Assembly: GCA_903901975.1 (NCBI GenBank) | Contig: CAIUTB010000148.1 | Coordinates: 1-33,507 of the forward strand | Direction of reading: 5' to 3' | Length of the DNA: 33,507 nucleotides | DNA from: an uncultured Bacteroidales bacterium | Lineage (GTDB): Bacteria; Bacteroidota; Bacteroidia; Bacteroidales; Paludibacteraceae | Shown: positions 10,308 through 19,032 of the stretch, piece by piece | Layout of the letters: each line of letters starts with the position of its first letter | Numbering within the stretch: position 1 is the stretch's first letter | Made by a program: the position numbers and the translations under genes | Notes under the pieces: model-generated | Databases searched by the model: none | The model's input: the letters and a program-made list of their open reading frames with translations, nothing else | What the model was told of the DNA's origin: nothing

Positions 10308-12010
10308 TTTGCTAAATTAATTGTTTGTATACTCCATTGGTTTGCGTTATACGATTTTCCTAAATTCATAATTGCAAATAATTTAGTACCTGTTTTATTA
10401 CTAAAAAGAAAATATGGCACAGTTTTGTAAAATGCGTTTATTCCATTAACGGTGGTCAGGTAATCGGTGCTATAAATCAGCACACGTTTTTGTTTATAAT
10501 TCGTGTCATCATATTCAACAATATCGGAATAGTCTGTTTTTGTATAATCCGGTCTGGTTGCCCAAATGCTTTTAGTGTTTTGACAAAGATCAATCCAACC
10601 CAGATTATAAGAATATGAATTGATACCATCGGTTAGTTTTCCATATGACGTAATACTTGTTCCAGTGCTATTGTCAGGAGTTTGAATAATGCTGCTGTTG
10701 GTACCAAAAAGAATAATCCCATTTTCTGAAGGCCATAATCTTGCTCCAAAGCTATCATGCCAATACGATATTTTAGTAGGTATATCATTGATTGAAAAAA
10801 GTGCCACGCCATTTGGACTTGTATATGGTCGGGTGCCAATAAGATAGGGTTTTCCTTTTAATTTTATTATGTTAGAACCTGTATAAATATCGTGGTTTTG
10901 AGCAGTGAAAACATTTCCATCACTCATATTAAAATAGCGAAATGCAGCATCCGAAGTAGTACTAAATTCACTTATATTTCTAACTATTAAATAACAGTAA
11001 TTATTTTCACCATAAACAATATCACCTACGTTTATATTCACATTGTAAGATTTTTCGATAGATAGCGAATTAATAATAATTTTATCAACATATCCATTTG
11101 AACCCACAAAAAGCTGTTGAGCATCTTCGGATAGACTGATACAATTAGGTGCATGGTTTAAATCAATTTGTTGTTTGGCACCATTATCTGTTGAAATAAT
11201 TAATACTCTATCGGGCGATTTTGTAGCAATCAACAATTTATTTTCTGACTTAATATACTCACAATCAGCAACTGTTCCTTCTATCGGCTGCAGTTCATCA
11301 GGGTTTATAAGCGGTCGCATTTTCACTGTTATATTCAAAAACAATTGGTTTGGATCATTCGTTTGGACTACAATATTACCTTCGTATAAACCACCCGGTT
11401 TTCCGGTTCGATTACAAGTTATTTTAATTTGTTTTTTTTCATAAAACGATAAGCCTCCACTTTTATCGCTGTCGTTGATACTTATCCAATCGGGTTGTTC
11501 TATGATTTTGTATATAAGTTTAGTCATCCAAACAGTAGCAATTTCAACCGAATCGAGTGTTCCAGTAGTTCCAAAATCGATAAGGATTTTGTTGATTTTA
11601 AGTTCTGCACCACCTGTGAAAAAGTAGTTTACAGGTATAATAACATAGCCGAAATCTTCAACTTCCACAACAATTTCACCTAATTTTGTAGGGTCAAAAG
11701 AAGGATCAGTATAACGATTCGTACAACTGAAATTAAGAGTAAGGACATTGTTCTGTAGGTTTCCTTTTAAACTGCTGAATTTTATGTTATCCGGATATTT
11801 TCTGATTCGATAAGGAGCTGTTTCACCGGCATTTTTCACCGTCATAGTATATGATCCCATGGTTTGATTGAAATACAGAGTCAGTGAATCGCTTGATACA
11901 AGTGTATTCTTAAAAATTAAACTAAAATTAGAATTCAAGAAGTCATTGTTGCAGCCATAGAAACCCACAACAAGTAAAATGCACAGAACTATTTCAGATA
12001 ATTTTCTCAT
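10304..12010 (-). CDS. Lipoprotein of unknown function with predicted beta-propeller repeats
   Basis: I do not recognise a named family. The 568-aa product begins with a lipoprotein signal peptide ([20 protein letters not shown], lipobox Cys20), so it should be anchored to a membrane. Residues about 30-230 look like two or three immunoglobulin-like or BACON-like beta domains (for example [10 protein letters not shown] follows a typical strand end, [20 protein letters not shown]). From about 240 onward there are repeats with strand-turn patterns such as [20 protein letters not shown] and [20 protein letters not shown], like a WD40/YVTN-type propeller. It overlaps pyrF by 4 nt and follows the barrel-protein gene by 5 nt, so the three are surely co-transcribed. 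A surface or periplasmic binding role is inference. Confidence 0.75.
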   Translation of the reverse strand: MRKLSEIVLCILLVVGFYGCNNDFLNSNFSLIFKNTLVSSDSLTLYFNQTMGSYTMTVKNAGETAPYRIRKYPDNIKFSSLKGNLQNNVLTLNFSCTNRYTDPSFDPTKLGEIVVEVEDFGYVIIPVNYFFTGGAELKINKILIDFGTTGTLDSVEIATVWMTKLIYKIIEQPDWISINDSDKSGGLSFYEKKQIKITCNRTGKPGGLYEGNIVVQTNDPNQLFLNITVKMRPLINPDELQPIEGTVADCEYIKSENKLLIATKSPDRVLIISTDNGAKQQIDLNHAPNCISLSEDAQQLFVGSNGYVDKIIINSLSIEKSYNVNINVGDIVYGENNYCYLIVRNISEFSTTSDAAFRYFNMSDGNVFTAQNHDIYTGSNIIKLKGKPYLIGTRPYTSPNGVALFSINDIPTKISYWHDSFGARLWPSENGIILFGTNSSIIQTPDNSTGTSITSYGKLTDGINSYSYNLGWIDLCQNTKSIWATRPDYTKTDYSDIVEYDDTNYKQKRVLIYSTDYLTTVNGINAFYKTVPYFLFSNKTGTKLFAIMNLGKSYNANQWSIQTINLAK

Positions 12011-12015
12011 ACATA

Positions 12016-12735
12016 CTATTTTTTATGTGAAAATATATATGAAATTGAGGCTGATAAACCAACACTACTATTGTTGATGCTATTATACTTATCTAAAGTC
12101 TTAGACTCCTTGTTCAAGCCGTCAAATATTTCAATGTTAGAAACAGTGGAGTACAAAAGGCTGGCTTTTAAACCAAACGAAAGGTTTTTAGTTAAACAAT
12201 AATGTAAGCCTGCATCCATTGATGTACCAAAACTCTCACCTGTTAGTAGTATATTGGTTTCAGCCATCGTAGTTTCGCTTCGATACGAGACATAACCTAC
12301 CGAATATTGTACGAAAAATTTCAACGGATTTTCAGGTGAGGAATTAGTTACAAACATGATAGTTGGTCCAATAAAATTTACAAAATCTTTTTCGGCCATA
12401 TCACCTACAATATTATGAATTCCATCGTCCGAATTGAATATAAAATCTTGTCCTTGAGCAGAATAGCTGTATAAATTATATTTCAATCCATATCCAATAT
12501 TATTTTGTGGAAAATATAATATATCGAATTGAGAATTGAATTCATTATGTAATTTGTCAATATATTTCGTCAAATTAACAAAATTTTCATTTGATGGATT
12601 TACAGCTGATTGTACAGTAAGATAACTGGCACCGACTGAAAAATTAAATTGAAGTTTAGGCAAAATATCATTAGCAGCATCAAGAGTTGAAATTGAAGCA
12701 CAGAGTAAAAACAGTAAAATAATTTTTGCTTTCAC
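12016..12735 (-). CDS. Predicted outer-membrane beta-barrel protein
   Basis: The 239-aa product starts with a Sec signal peptide (MKAKIILLFLLCASISTLDAAND). It continues with alternating amphipathic strands such as LQFNFSVGASYLTVQSA, IGYGLKYNLYSYSA, KFFVQYSVGYVSYRSET and LSFGLKASLLYSTVS, and ends in SSVGLSASISYIFSHKK, with a penultimate aromatic-rich strand. This is the pattern of small OMP_b-brl barrels common in Bacteroidota. It sits 12 nt after prfA and 5 nt before the lipoprotein gene, suggesting the barrel and the lipoprotein work together at the outer membrane. No specific ligand can be inferred. Confidence 0.75.
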   Translation of the reverse strand: MKAKIILLFLLCASISTLDAANDILPKLQFNFSVGASYLTVQSAVNPSNENFVNLTKYIDKLHNEFNSQFDILYFPQNNIGYGLKYNLYSYSAQGQDFIFNSDDGIHNIVGDMAEKDFVNFIGPTIMFVTNSSPENPLKFFVQYSVGYVSYRSETTMAETNILLTGESFGTSMDAGLHYCLTKNLSFGLKASLLYSTVSNIEIFDGLNKESKTLDKYNSINNSSVGLSASISYIFSHKK

Positions 12736-12747
12736 AATCCTATTTTT

Positions 12748-13833
12748 TTAGAGTTCACTTTCCTTCAAGCGTTCAGAGTTTTCAGCCACTATCAGGTTGT
12801 CAATCACACTCTGAATATCACCATTCATAAAAGCAGAAAGGTTATAAATAGTGAAATTGATTCGGTGGTCCGTGATGCGTCCCTGCGGATAATTATAAGT
12901 GCGGATTTTGGCTGATCGGTCACCGGTTGATACCATGGTTTTACGCTTTGAACCAATTTCGTCAAGGTATTTTTGATGTTCGATGGCATACAAACGCGAA
13001 CGAAGTTCATTCATAGCTTTCGCTTTGTTCTTATGCTGTGATTTCTCATCCTGACATTGAACGGTTGTGCCTGTTGGAATATGCACCAGGCGAATGGCCG
13101 AATACGTAGTATTTACTGACTGTCCACCGGCACCTGACGAACAAAAGGTATCAACCCGTACATCCGATTCTTTTAATTCATAATCAAATTCTTCCATTTC
13201 GGGTAAAACAGCCACTGTTGCTGCTGAAGTATGAACGCGTCCCTGTGTTTCAGTTTGTGGCACACGTTGAACTCGATGTACACCCGATTCATATTTCATA
13301 GTTCCATACACGTTTTCACCCGAAAGAGTAAAGATAATTTCTTTGTAACCACCCGAAGTCCCTTCGCTGATATTGGTAATTTCCATTTTCCAGCTTTTAG
13401 TTTCGCAGTATTTTGTGTACATTTTAAACAAATCACCGGCAAAAATAGCTGCTTCATCTCCCCCTGTTCCACCACGAATTTCGACAATGGCATTCTTATT
13501 ATCTTCCGGATCGGCAGGAATCAGCAATAGTTTAATGTTTTCCTCCATTTCAGGAATCCTGGGCTCTATTTCATCCACTTCCGCTTTGGCCATTTCGCGC
13601 ATTTCGGGATCAGTTTCACTGTCGAGCAATTCTTTGGCTTCAGCCAGATGTCCCAATGCCAGTTCATATTCATTTTTTGCAGAAAGAATTTTTTCTAAGT
13701 CGTGATACTCCTTGTTCAGTTTCACATAGCGTTTCTGATCCGAAATAACAGACGGGTCGGTAATCAAGGTCGAAATTTCTTCAAATTTATGTTGTAGTCC
13801 TTCAAGTTTTTCTAATAGTGATTTTTCAGCCAT
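12748..13833 (-). CDS. prfA: Peptide chain release factor 1
   Basis: RF1 recognises UAA and UAG in the ribosomal A site and triggers peptide release. The 361-aa protein has the GGQ motif at residues 236-238 (in [10 protein letters not shown]). An N-terminal helical domain (about 1-110) precedes it. The [13 protein letters not shown] and [21 protein letters not shown] segments are family hallmarks, and the C terminus has [21 protein letters not shown]. Length is normal. It heads a tight leftward series with the barrel, lipoprotein and pyrF genes. I recall prfA and pyrF as close neighbours in other Bacteroidales, so the two exported-protein genes here look like an addition between them. It lies 72 nt after a secreted-protein gene whose stop codon merges into a repeat tract. 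Confidence 0.96.
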   Translation of the reverse strand: MAEKSLLEKLEGLQHKFEEISTLITDPSVISDQKRYVKLNKEYHDLEKILSAKNEYELALGHLAEAKELLDSETDPEMREMAKAEVDEIEPRIPEMEENIKLLLIPADPEDNKNAIVEIRGGTGGDEAAIFAGDLFKMYTKYCETKSWKMEITNISEGTSGGYKEIIFTLSGENVYGTMKYESGVHRVQRVPQTETQGRVHTSAATVAVLPEMEEFDYELKESDVRVDTFCSSGAGGQSVNTTYSAIRLVHIPTGTTVQCQDEKSQHKNKAKAMNELRSRLYAIEHQKYLDEIGSKRKTMVSTGDRSAKIRTYNYPQGRITDHRINFTIYNLSAFMNGDIQSVIDNLIVAENSERLKESEL

Positions 13834-13878
13834 TGTGTATGTTGAGGTGCTTATTTGTTTATTTGCTTAGGATTTAGT

Positions 13879-13920
13879 TGCTGCTTACTACTTTCTGCTT
13901 ACTGCTTAACGCTTGCCGCT
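13879..13920. repeat. Heptad tract forming the 3' end of the 13906 gene
   Basis: Six 7-nt units ending in GCT or ACT on the + strand occupy 13879-13920. In gene sense they read AGCNNNN or AGTNNNN. The tract encodes the last four residues of the leftward gene (Ser-Gly-Lys-Arg) and its TAA stop (13906-13908), and continues into the prfA leader. There the spacing changes to 8-nt units (two near-identical copies within about 13853-13870). Confidence 0.75.
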
Positions 13921-14559
13921 GTTTTTTTCTCTCCGTTCCGCTTCGTCTTTCAGATTATGAATAAAGCGTTTCAGTCGCCATTCCATAATGATTTTAAAGC
14001 GATTTTGGGTAATAAAGATATTAAAAAACCACCCAAATTTGACATGTGTTTCCAGCACAAACCAGTTGCCTTTAGTTTTGGTCGGAATAATTGAAAAAGA
14101 ATTATTCATGTTCCGAATGAAACCATTCGAACTGAGTAGATTCAGATAAACTGTGTTTCTTCCGGTGCTGTTGGGCCTGCCGGTCAGTTTGCAGTCGACA
14201 TAAATATTCGGAATAGTTATCACGCCGGGAACAACCACATCGCCAATTCCACGCAAAACACTGGTTTCTTTATTGAATGAGGTAGTTTTGAAATAAAACA
14301 TCATCAATTCATTTTTTTCTTTTCTCAGATTCATTCCTTTCAGTGCCCAGGGAAAAAGTCCATCCAAATTGTAACGCATCTGATAGTCATAGTCTTTCGA
14401 AACTGCATTACAAATCGTATCAGAAGCATTCACCCAAACCTGACTATAGGTAGTGAATCCACCATCTTTGTAAGTTGTTGATATAGAATCAACAGGTGAG
14501 GCACTTAATGCGCTCATTACCGAAAGGAATACTATTATTAATACCGTGCTTTTATACAT
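13906..14559 (-). CDS. Secreted protein of unknown function, paralogue A
   Basis: I cannot assign a family. The 217-aa product has a signal peptide (MYKSTVLIIVFLSVMSALSA) and a single soluble domain. It is clearly paralogous to the next gene upstream. Shared landmarks are DSISTTYKDG near the mature N terminus, WALKG, GDVVVPGVIT and the C-terminal block FGWFFNIFIT followed by EWRLKRF. Such a domain could be a lipid- or ligand-binding fold (SRPBCC-like), but that is only a guess from its length and strand pattern. The gene is 20 nt after its paralogue and 72 nt before prfA. Its last codons and stop lie inside a heptad repeat, which suggests the C terminus has been altered by repeat insertion. 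Confidence 0.75.
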   Translation of the reverse strand: MYKSTVLIIVFLSVMSALSASPVDSISTTYKDGGFTTYSQVWVNASDTICNAVSKDYDYQMRYNLDGLFPWALKGMNLRKEKNELMMFYFKTTSFNKETSVLRGIGDVVVPGVITIPNIYVDCKLTGRPNSTGRNTVYLNLLSSNGFIRNMNNSFSIIPTKTKGNWFVLETHVKFGWFFNIFITQNRFKIIMEWRLKRFIHNLKDEAERREKNSGKR

Positions 14560-14579
14560 TTTTTTTCGTTTCCGATTTA

Positions 14580-15251
14580 TTATTTTCTTGTGTTTAGTAA
14601 AGCCGGTTTTGCCAGTTCAATGCTTTGCCTTCTCAGGCATTCATTCCGGATATTTTCGGTAAATTTCTTAATTCTCCATTCAACAATACTTTTATATCGC
14701 TTTTTGGTAATAAATATATTGAAGAACCAACCAAATTGAATCTTAACATTAGTAACCAGTAATTGTTCATTATTCGATTGCGGTAAAACCGTTATTGTTC
14801 CCAATGCATTTTTCATCAACATACTGGAATACATGATATTGGCAGTAACTCTGCTATCTCCCTTTGTGTACCTGGTTTTCATAACTCTTGCATCAACCTT
14901 AATACCACTGAATGTAATAATGCCCGGTACAACTATATCAAAAACCCCATGAGTAACGGTGGTTTTGTCGTCGTTTGTCGACGATTTAAAAACAATAATC
15001 AGTTCATTGTTTTTATTCTGAAGTCCCAAATCCTTCAATGCCCAGTTAAACAGATTAATGGGCGAATTATGAAAATCACTCACCAGATAATCGCTTACTT
15101 CATTTGTGATTTTCATTGGTACTTTTACACTCATCTGATACTGTGTTACAAACTCACCATCGGCATATACAGTAGATATGCTGTCGGGATTCAATGCAAA
15201 AGCCCTGCTAAGAATTAAAAGGAAAACTATGCTCAGTAGTATTTTTCTCAT
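14580..15251 (-). CDS. Secreted protein of unknown function, paralogue B
   Basis: This 223-aa product is a tandem paralogue of the next gene. I start it at 15251 (MRKILLSIVFLLILSRAFA, a good signal peptide). The frame runs to 15317, but a candidate -7 box at 15306-15313 would lie inside that extension. It shares DSISTVYADG, WALKDLGL, FDIVVPGIIT, FGWFFNIFIT and EWRIKKF with its neighbour. Identity is moderate overall and high in the C-terminal block, so that block is probably the functional core. It is the first gene of a possible six-gene leftward transcript ending in pyrF. Function is unknown. Confidence 0.75.
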   Translation of the reverse strand: MRKILLSIVFLLILSRAFALNPDSISTVYADGEFVTQYQMSVKVPMKITNEVSDYLVSDFHNSPINLFNWALKDLGLQNKNNELIIVFKSSTNDDKTTVTHGVFDIVVPGIITFSGIKVDARVMKTRYTKGDSRVTANIMYSSMLMKNALGTITVLPQSNNEQLLVTNVKIQFGWFFNIFITKKRYKSIVEWRIKKFTENIRNECLRRQSIELAKPALLNTRK

Positions 15252-15305
15252 TTTTGTTTTTTCACTAACCAGATAATGATCAGTTAATTTCGACCTAAAG
15301 CGCCA

Positions 15306-15336
15306 CAAAATTAGCATTTATTTGGCGCACTTGAAA
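15306..15336 (-). promoter_or_regulatory. Candidate promoter of the secreted paralogue pair
   Basis: On the - strand TAATTTTG (15306-15313) matches TAnnTTTG. A TTTC, one base from the TTTG box, lies 19 nt further upstream (15333-15336). A start near 15300 gives a leader of about 50 nt and supports the ATG at 15251. Confidence 0.5.
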
Positions 15337-15443
15337 ATTATAACTGTTATTATCTGGAAAGTTTAGGGTAATACTCAGATAATATGAAGATTATAACTAG
15401 CTTTCAAATTACTTTTGACTTTCATGGTTGAAATTTTACAGTA

Positions 15444-15478
15444 AACCGGCTGAATCTCTATATGAAATTCAGCCGGTT
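15444..15478 (-). terminator. Terminator-like hairpin after the cytidylate-kinase-like gene
   Basis: A perfect 12-bp stem (15444-15455 with 15467-15478, core AACCGGCTGAAT) has an 11-nt loop. It lies just beyond the stop of the gene ending at 15534. The T-rich tail on the - strand is short (TTTAC), so termination efficiency is uncertain. Confidence 0.7.
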
Positions 15479-15533
15479 GTATTATCTAGCACCAACAAGG
15501 TTTTTTATATCATTTGTTTTGAGGAATCAATAA

Positions 15534-16166
15534 TCATGGATGAAGTTTGATATACTCCAGAATAAGTTCAACGGCTTGTTCCAACGTAATTTTAGCTGTA
15601 TCAATCGATAGGTCGTAATTTGTAGCATTCATCCATTCTTTATGGGTAAATGTCTTACAAAATGCAGCTCTGTCTTTGTCTGATTTTTCAACCATTCTTG
15701 TGGCCTCATCGGTTGGTACATTATATAATTTCTGAATACGATTTATTCTGAAATCCTTTTCTGCATGTAAGAAGATGCTGATGTGATTCGGTTCGTCACG
15801 CAGAATATAATGCCCGCAACGCCCTAAAATAACAGCAGCTTGTTCCTGAACGATTTTTTTAATTATCTCTGCTTCTGTATCGAATAATTCCTGATCGGTA
15901 TACTCCAGAGCCGGAGATACAGAAGGCACGGTAATAAGATCGGATTGGGGAGACGATTTCAGAAATGATTGCCAGAATGAAAGCAATTTTTCTTCGCGCG
16001 ATTCAAGGTTTTCTTCATAGCTTGAAAGTAGATTGGCCGCATCACGAAGGATGTCACGGTCTGCAAAAAAGATATTCAGCTTATTGGCTAGCTGTTGTCC
16101 AACAAAAGCACCACCGGTTCCTAATTGACGGCTGATGGTAATAGCAAATGGTTTTGATGTTGTCAT
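15534..16166 (-). CDS. Cytidylate-kinase-like family protein (AAA_33/Cytidylate_kin2 type)
   Basis: The 210-aa protein starts MTTSKPFAITISRQLGTGG, a P-loop variant typical of the cytidylate kinase-like family (PF13189). It continues with LNIFFADRDILRDAA, a central acidic segment (EENLESREEK) and VILGRCGHYILRD, plus HAEKDFRINRIQ, resembling the LID region. These proteins are presumed nucleoside or nucleotide kinases, but their substrate is not established; it is not the canonical Cmk. The gene is monocistronic, flanked by hairpins on both sides. A strong Shine-Dalgarno sequence (GAGGAGG at 16174-16180, 7 nt before the ATG) is unusual in this AT-rich, SD-poor window and fixes the start. Confidence 0.82.
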   Translation of the reverse strand: MTTSKPFAITISRQLGTGGAFVGQQLANKLNIFFADRDILRDAANLLSSYEENLESREEKLLSFWQSFLKSSPQSDLITVPSVSPALEYTDQELFDTEAEIIKKIVQEQAAVILGRCGHYILRDEPNHISIFLHAEKDFRINRIQKLYNVPTDEATRMVEKSDKDRAAFCKTFTHKEWMNATNYDLSIDTAKITLEQAVELILEYIKLHP

Positions 16167-16173
16167 GGTTATA

Positions 16174-16180
16174 CCTCCTC
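16174..16180 (-). promoter_or_regulatory. Strong Shine-Dalgarno site
   Basis: The - strand reads GAGGAGG, 7 nt before the ATG at 16166. It is the clearest ribosome binding site in the window and the only near-perfect one not contributed by a repeat element. Confidence 0.75.
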
Positions 16181-16430
16181 TAATTAAGTGATTTAATCAT
16201 ATTTAAGTTCTAATATAACAATTGTTGAATAGTATTTGTTGACTTATTGCATAAAATAAAGTACTTGCTCTATTAAAAAATCGAGCTCACAATTTGCCTG
16301 AATTGAGTAGCTCTTGTTTATGATTTCAAGAAGTCATGAGTAATTATAAATAACTAGCAGAGTTATTTTGATATTTTTTGTGTCGTATACGTGAATGTCA
16401 GAGTCGTTCAATTATTCCCCAGCATGACAA

Positions 16431-16475
16431 AATAATAGTGGAAGTACAACTAAAAGTCGTACCCCCACTATTATT
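16431..16475 (-). terminator. Terminator of the transglutaminase-like gene
   Basis: AATAATAGTGG (16431-16441) pairs with 16465-16475, and an inner GTAC/GTAC pair extends the stem across small bulges. On the - strand it is followed by TTTTG. It lies about 60 nt beyond the stop of the gene ending at 16535. Confidence 0.65.
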
Positions 16476-16495
16476 ATTTACTGCATACAGTCAAT

Positions 16496-16516
16496 GACAA
16501 CTGTAGACTGTTAACT
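16496..16516. repeat. Short heptad tract after the transglutaminase-like gene
   Basis: Three exact 7-nt units ending in ACT (GACAACT, GTAGACT, then one more), preceded by degenerate units back to about 16476. In gene sense they read AGTNNNN after the stop at 16535. This copy lies 18 nt past the stop codon rather than overlapping it. Confidence 0.55.
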
Positions 16517-16534
16517 TTTAATGATAAATCGGGT

Positions 16535-18127
16535 CTAATTTCTCACAACCTGCATTTTAGTGATTACTCTTATCGGATAATTATCTCTTGCTGATTGTAT
16601 CATATTACTGTTTGGAACTAGTTTCAACCCTCTGCTGATTATTTTTTCAACCATTGCTTTGTTTTTTTTATGAGCATAATAAGCGGCATATTCGTAGTAA
16701 GTATTTTCGAGGGTATATTTCATGTCTGGTTTTTTAAATGGTAATTTGAAGTTGGTTTCAAATAAACTGAGATACTTTTCACCTTCAATTATATTTTTAT
16801 TAATGAAAGCTCTTTTTGCAATTTTCAGGTATAACAGATTTTTATGTTCGCTGATAATTGAGGAAAGTTCTTCGTTATTTAGCTCCTTATCATATGAATT
16901 AAGACTGTCAAGATACGAAACACTTATATCAGTACTCTGAAGATCATTTTGAAGACAGGCTTCAAACAGTGATATGGCATCTTTCTGATTTGGTTTGAAT
17001 TTCAACGCCTGACGTGCGAAATAGGCTGAACCGGTTAAATCATACTTTTTGCTGTATGCCCGGGTCATATAATAATTAAACCCTATTTCTTCCAGAATGC
17101 TTTGGTTTGAAATTTGTGATTTAAGCCGCTGATAATAGGATTCAATATTTTTTGAGCGGTCGGTGTATTGTAGATTTTTGGCCAACATAACATCAAATAT
17201 TCTTGAAATCTGATTTGTATTGGAAGGGTCAAGTTTTGCATATTGAGTTAATAAATCAACATCTTCCATTTTGTTGAATTCGCATTTGTTTAGTTTATAG
17301 GCCAAAGCAGAGTAAAATAAAGTTTTCACCTGTTGGTCAGGATAAAAATAATAGGCCTTTTGAGCTAAATCATATGCTTTGTCAATGTCCTGATCAACCG
17401 CTTTTGTCAGAGCCATATTGTAGTATTGAAATCCTGGAAGATTGCTCACTTTTACTTCAGTTAATTCATTAAATCTAGTGGCGAAAATTTCTTCAATGGA
17501 TTTACTTTTATAATCGTCCTCACTGATTAGCTTCGATTTACGTAAATTAGTAACATATTGTTCCTTAAAATCACCATTGAAAATGCTATTTTCAAAGGCG
17601 GGGTTTGTTGTTTCTATTACGATTGAATTGTTACCGGGATTGGCTATCAAATAGATATGACTTTTAGAAGCCATAACTTTATAAGGTATTTTAAGTTGGT
17701 CAAAAACCAAGGAAAACAGGAGGGAAGCGCTTACACAATTATAAGTCCCTTCCTTGAAAATGAATGGAAAATATTCATTCTCATTGTATTTCTTCAGGAA
17801 CTTATTGTGTACCGTTGAGTATAGCATTCTGATTTTCCGTTCCGGGTTTTTTGTTTCAATTTTTTGTTTGTATAATTCTGCAATTGCTTTGTTGTAGATG
17901 AATCGATAACCACTTGCAATTTCCGTTGTCATGTTTTCATCAATTGCCAGGAATAAATTGAAGGTGTCTTTTTTATTCTGAATATAGCTCTTTAAAGCTT
18001 GCTGTTCAAACTCCGAATGAAACTTAATACCTGAAAACGATACCAGCGAATCTGTTTTATTTTGTGAAAATAAATGTACTGGGAGTGCTAAAATCACAGT
18101 AATTACAACGATAATAAGTTTTTTCAT
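16535..18127 (-). CDS. Secreted transglutaminase-like protein with TPR-type repeats
   Basis: The 530-aa product has a signal peptide (MKKLIIVVITVILALPVHLFSQ). An N-terminal domain of about 80-220 carries the pattern of a transglutaminase-like cysteine-protease core: EGTYNCVSASLLFSLVFDQL with Cys131, SKSHIYLIA with His157, and VIETTNPAFEN supplying an acidic or Asn third position. The cysteine sits at the start of a helix, as in SirB1/Transglut_core2 proteins. The remaining 300 residues are helical and TPR-like (for example KAYDLAQKAYYFYPDQQ, GSAYFARQALKFKPNQKDA). Peptidase activity or a peptidoglycan or protein cross-link role is inference. The gene is isolated, with its own terminator and a weak upstream -7 box at 18158-18165. 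Confidence 0.65.
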   Translation of the reverse strand: MKKLIIVVITVILALPVHLFSQNKTDSLVSFSGIKFHSEFEQQALKSYIQNKKDTFNLFLAIDENMTTEIASGYRFIYNKAIAELYKQKIETKNPERKIRMLYSTVHNKFLKKYNENEYFPFIFKEGTYNCVSASLLFSLVFDQLKIPYKVMASKSHIYLIANPGNNSIVIETTNPAFENSIFNGDFKEQYVTNLRKSKLISEDDYKSKSIEEIFATRFNELTEVKVSNLPGFQYYNMALTKAVDQDIDKAYDLAQKAYYFYPDQQVKTLFYSALAYKLNKCEFNKMEDVDLLTQYAKLDPSNTNQISRIFDVMLAKNLQYTDRSKNIESYYQRLKSQISNQSILEEIGFNYYMTRAYSKKYDLTGSAYFARQALKFKPNQKDAISLFEACLQNDLQSTDISVSYLDSLNSYDKELNNEELSSIISEHKNLLYLKIAKRAFINKNIIEGEKYLSLFETNFKLPFKKPDMKYTLENTYYEYAAYYAHKKNKAMVEKIISRGLKLVPNSNMIQSARDNYPIRVITKMQVVRN

Positions 18128-18157
18128 TTAAATCCTTTTTTTTGAATTTTGTGAATG

Positions 18158-18165
18158 CAAATATA
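18158..18165 (-). promoter_or_regulatory. Candidate -7 box of the transglutaminase-like gene
   Basis: The - strand reads TATATTTG (TAnnTTTG type), 30 nt before the ATG at 18127. No clear TTTG box lies at the expected distance upstream. Confidence 0.35.
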
Positions 18166-18276
18166 AAGATATTTTTACAGTTAAATATTTAAAAGCAGAA
18201 GAATTTTAAAACTTAATTTTTCCTCTTTTACAATTTGATTTTAGATCGCTTAGATACAAAGTTTTCAATTCATTAC

Positions 18277-18307
18277 AAAAAAAATCGCACCTTCAGCAAT
18301 GAAGATA
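18277..18307 (-). terminator. Terminator of the DUF4395 gene
   Basis: On the - strand an 8-bp stem (18300-18307 with 18288-18295, some G-U pairs) closes a GC-containing tetraloop. A spacer of three bases and a run of eight T (18277-18284) follow. It lies about 35 nt beyond the stop at 18341. Confidence 0.55.
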
Positions 18308-18340
18308 GGATTATTTTGTTCGGAAAAATGAGTGAATTAA

Positions 18341-18967
18341 TCAGAATAAATTTACCGGTGCTTGATTGAAATTAGCTTTACACAACATAAAAGCAGCAAC
18401 AGCTAAGGCCACAAAGGCAATCACGATAAGTATCTGTGTCCATGATACGCGTTGGATGGCTTGTTTGTCTTTGCGTTCGCACACTTCACCCGGGCAGTGT
18501 TGGGCTTTTTCTTTATAGAACAAATTGTAAAACAAGCAGCCCAGACAAATACCAAAGACTGATTCAAAAAACAGGAAAATCTGGCAAATAAGGCAGATAA
18601 TTCCGGTTACAGGGCTTTTTGTATTCATGAATACCAACAATACCAGCATAGTCACTGCCAATACCAGACCAATTATCCATGCAAACTTTTTTTGTGCAGC
18701 TCCTACGTATTCAGGTGTTTGTTTACTGACTATCATCCTCCCGATAATGAGAGTCGGTGCGTATTTGGGGCTGATAAAAACCCTGACTATAAACTCAGCC
18801 AGAAAAATAAGTACAAAATACTTTATCATTAAAAAATCGCCGGTATAAATTACCCGCTGAATAGCCATAAATACAAATAAAAAGAGTATTCCGGCTGATG
18901 CTCTGATTTCGCGCTCGTTTAATACCGGTATATTATAACCCGGAACTGTTTCTCCAAATTGTTTCAT
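18341..18967 (-). CDS. DUF4395-family integral membrane protein
   Basis: The 208-aa protein has about four hydrophobic segments (near residues 25-45, 50-65, 95-140 as a pair, and 180-200). It carries the family-typical motif ESVFGICLGCLFYNL with two cysteines, and a cytosolic or exposed CPGEVC pair in the tail. DUF4395 proteins are often found near thioredoxin-like or sulfur-handling genes, but no such neighbour is seen here. The cysteine pairs suggest a redox or metal role (inference). It is monocistronic, with a candidate -7 box at 18996-19003 and a terminator at 18277-18307. Confidence 0.78.
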   Translation of the reverse strand: MKQFGETVPGYNIPVLNEREIRASAGILFLFVFMAIQRVIYTGDFLMIKYFVLIFLAEFIVRVFISPKYAPTLIIGRMIVSKQTPEYVGAAQKKFAWIIGLVLAVTMLVLLVFMNTKSPVTGIICLICQIFLFFESVFGICLGCLFYNLFYKEKAQHCPGEVCERKDKQAIQRVSWTQILIVIAFVALAVAAFMLCKANFNQAPVNLF

Positions 18968-18995
18968 GTTTTACTTTTAATTAAATTGTTGAATG

Positions 18996-19003
18996 CAAAT
19001 GTA
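18996..19003 (-). promoter_or_regulatory. Candidate -7 box of the DUF4395 gene
   Basis: The - strand reads TACATTTG, a TAnnTTTG match 28 nt before the ATG at 18967. The upstream element is not clear. Confidence 0.4.
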
Positions 19004-19032
19004 ACAATAATTTTAGACTTTTGTTTTAGTAC

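Larger units (their letters stand above)
16181..16534. other. Intergenic region between the cytidylate-kinase-like and transglutaminase-like genes
   Basis: About 350 nt without a gene. It contains a terminator hairpin (16431-16475) and a heptad tract (16496-16516) at the side of the leftward gene ending at 16535. The rest is AT-rich with no recognised motif, and I found no TAnnTTTG box for the kinase-like gene. Confidence 0.5.
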
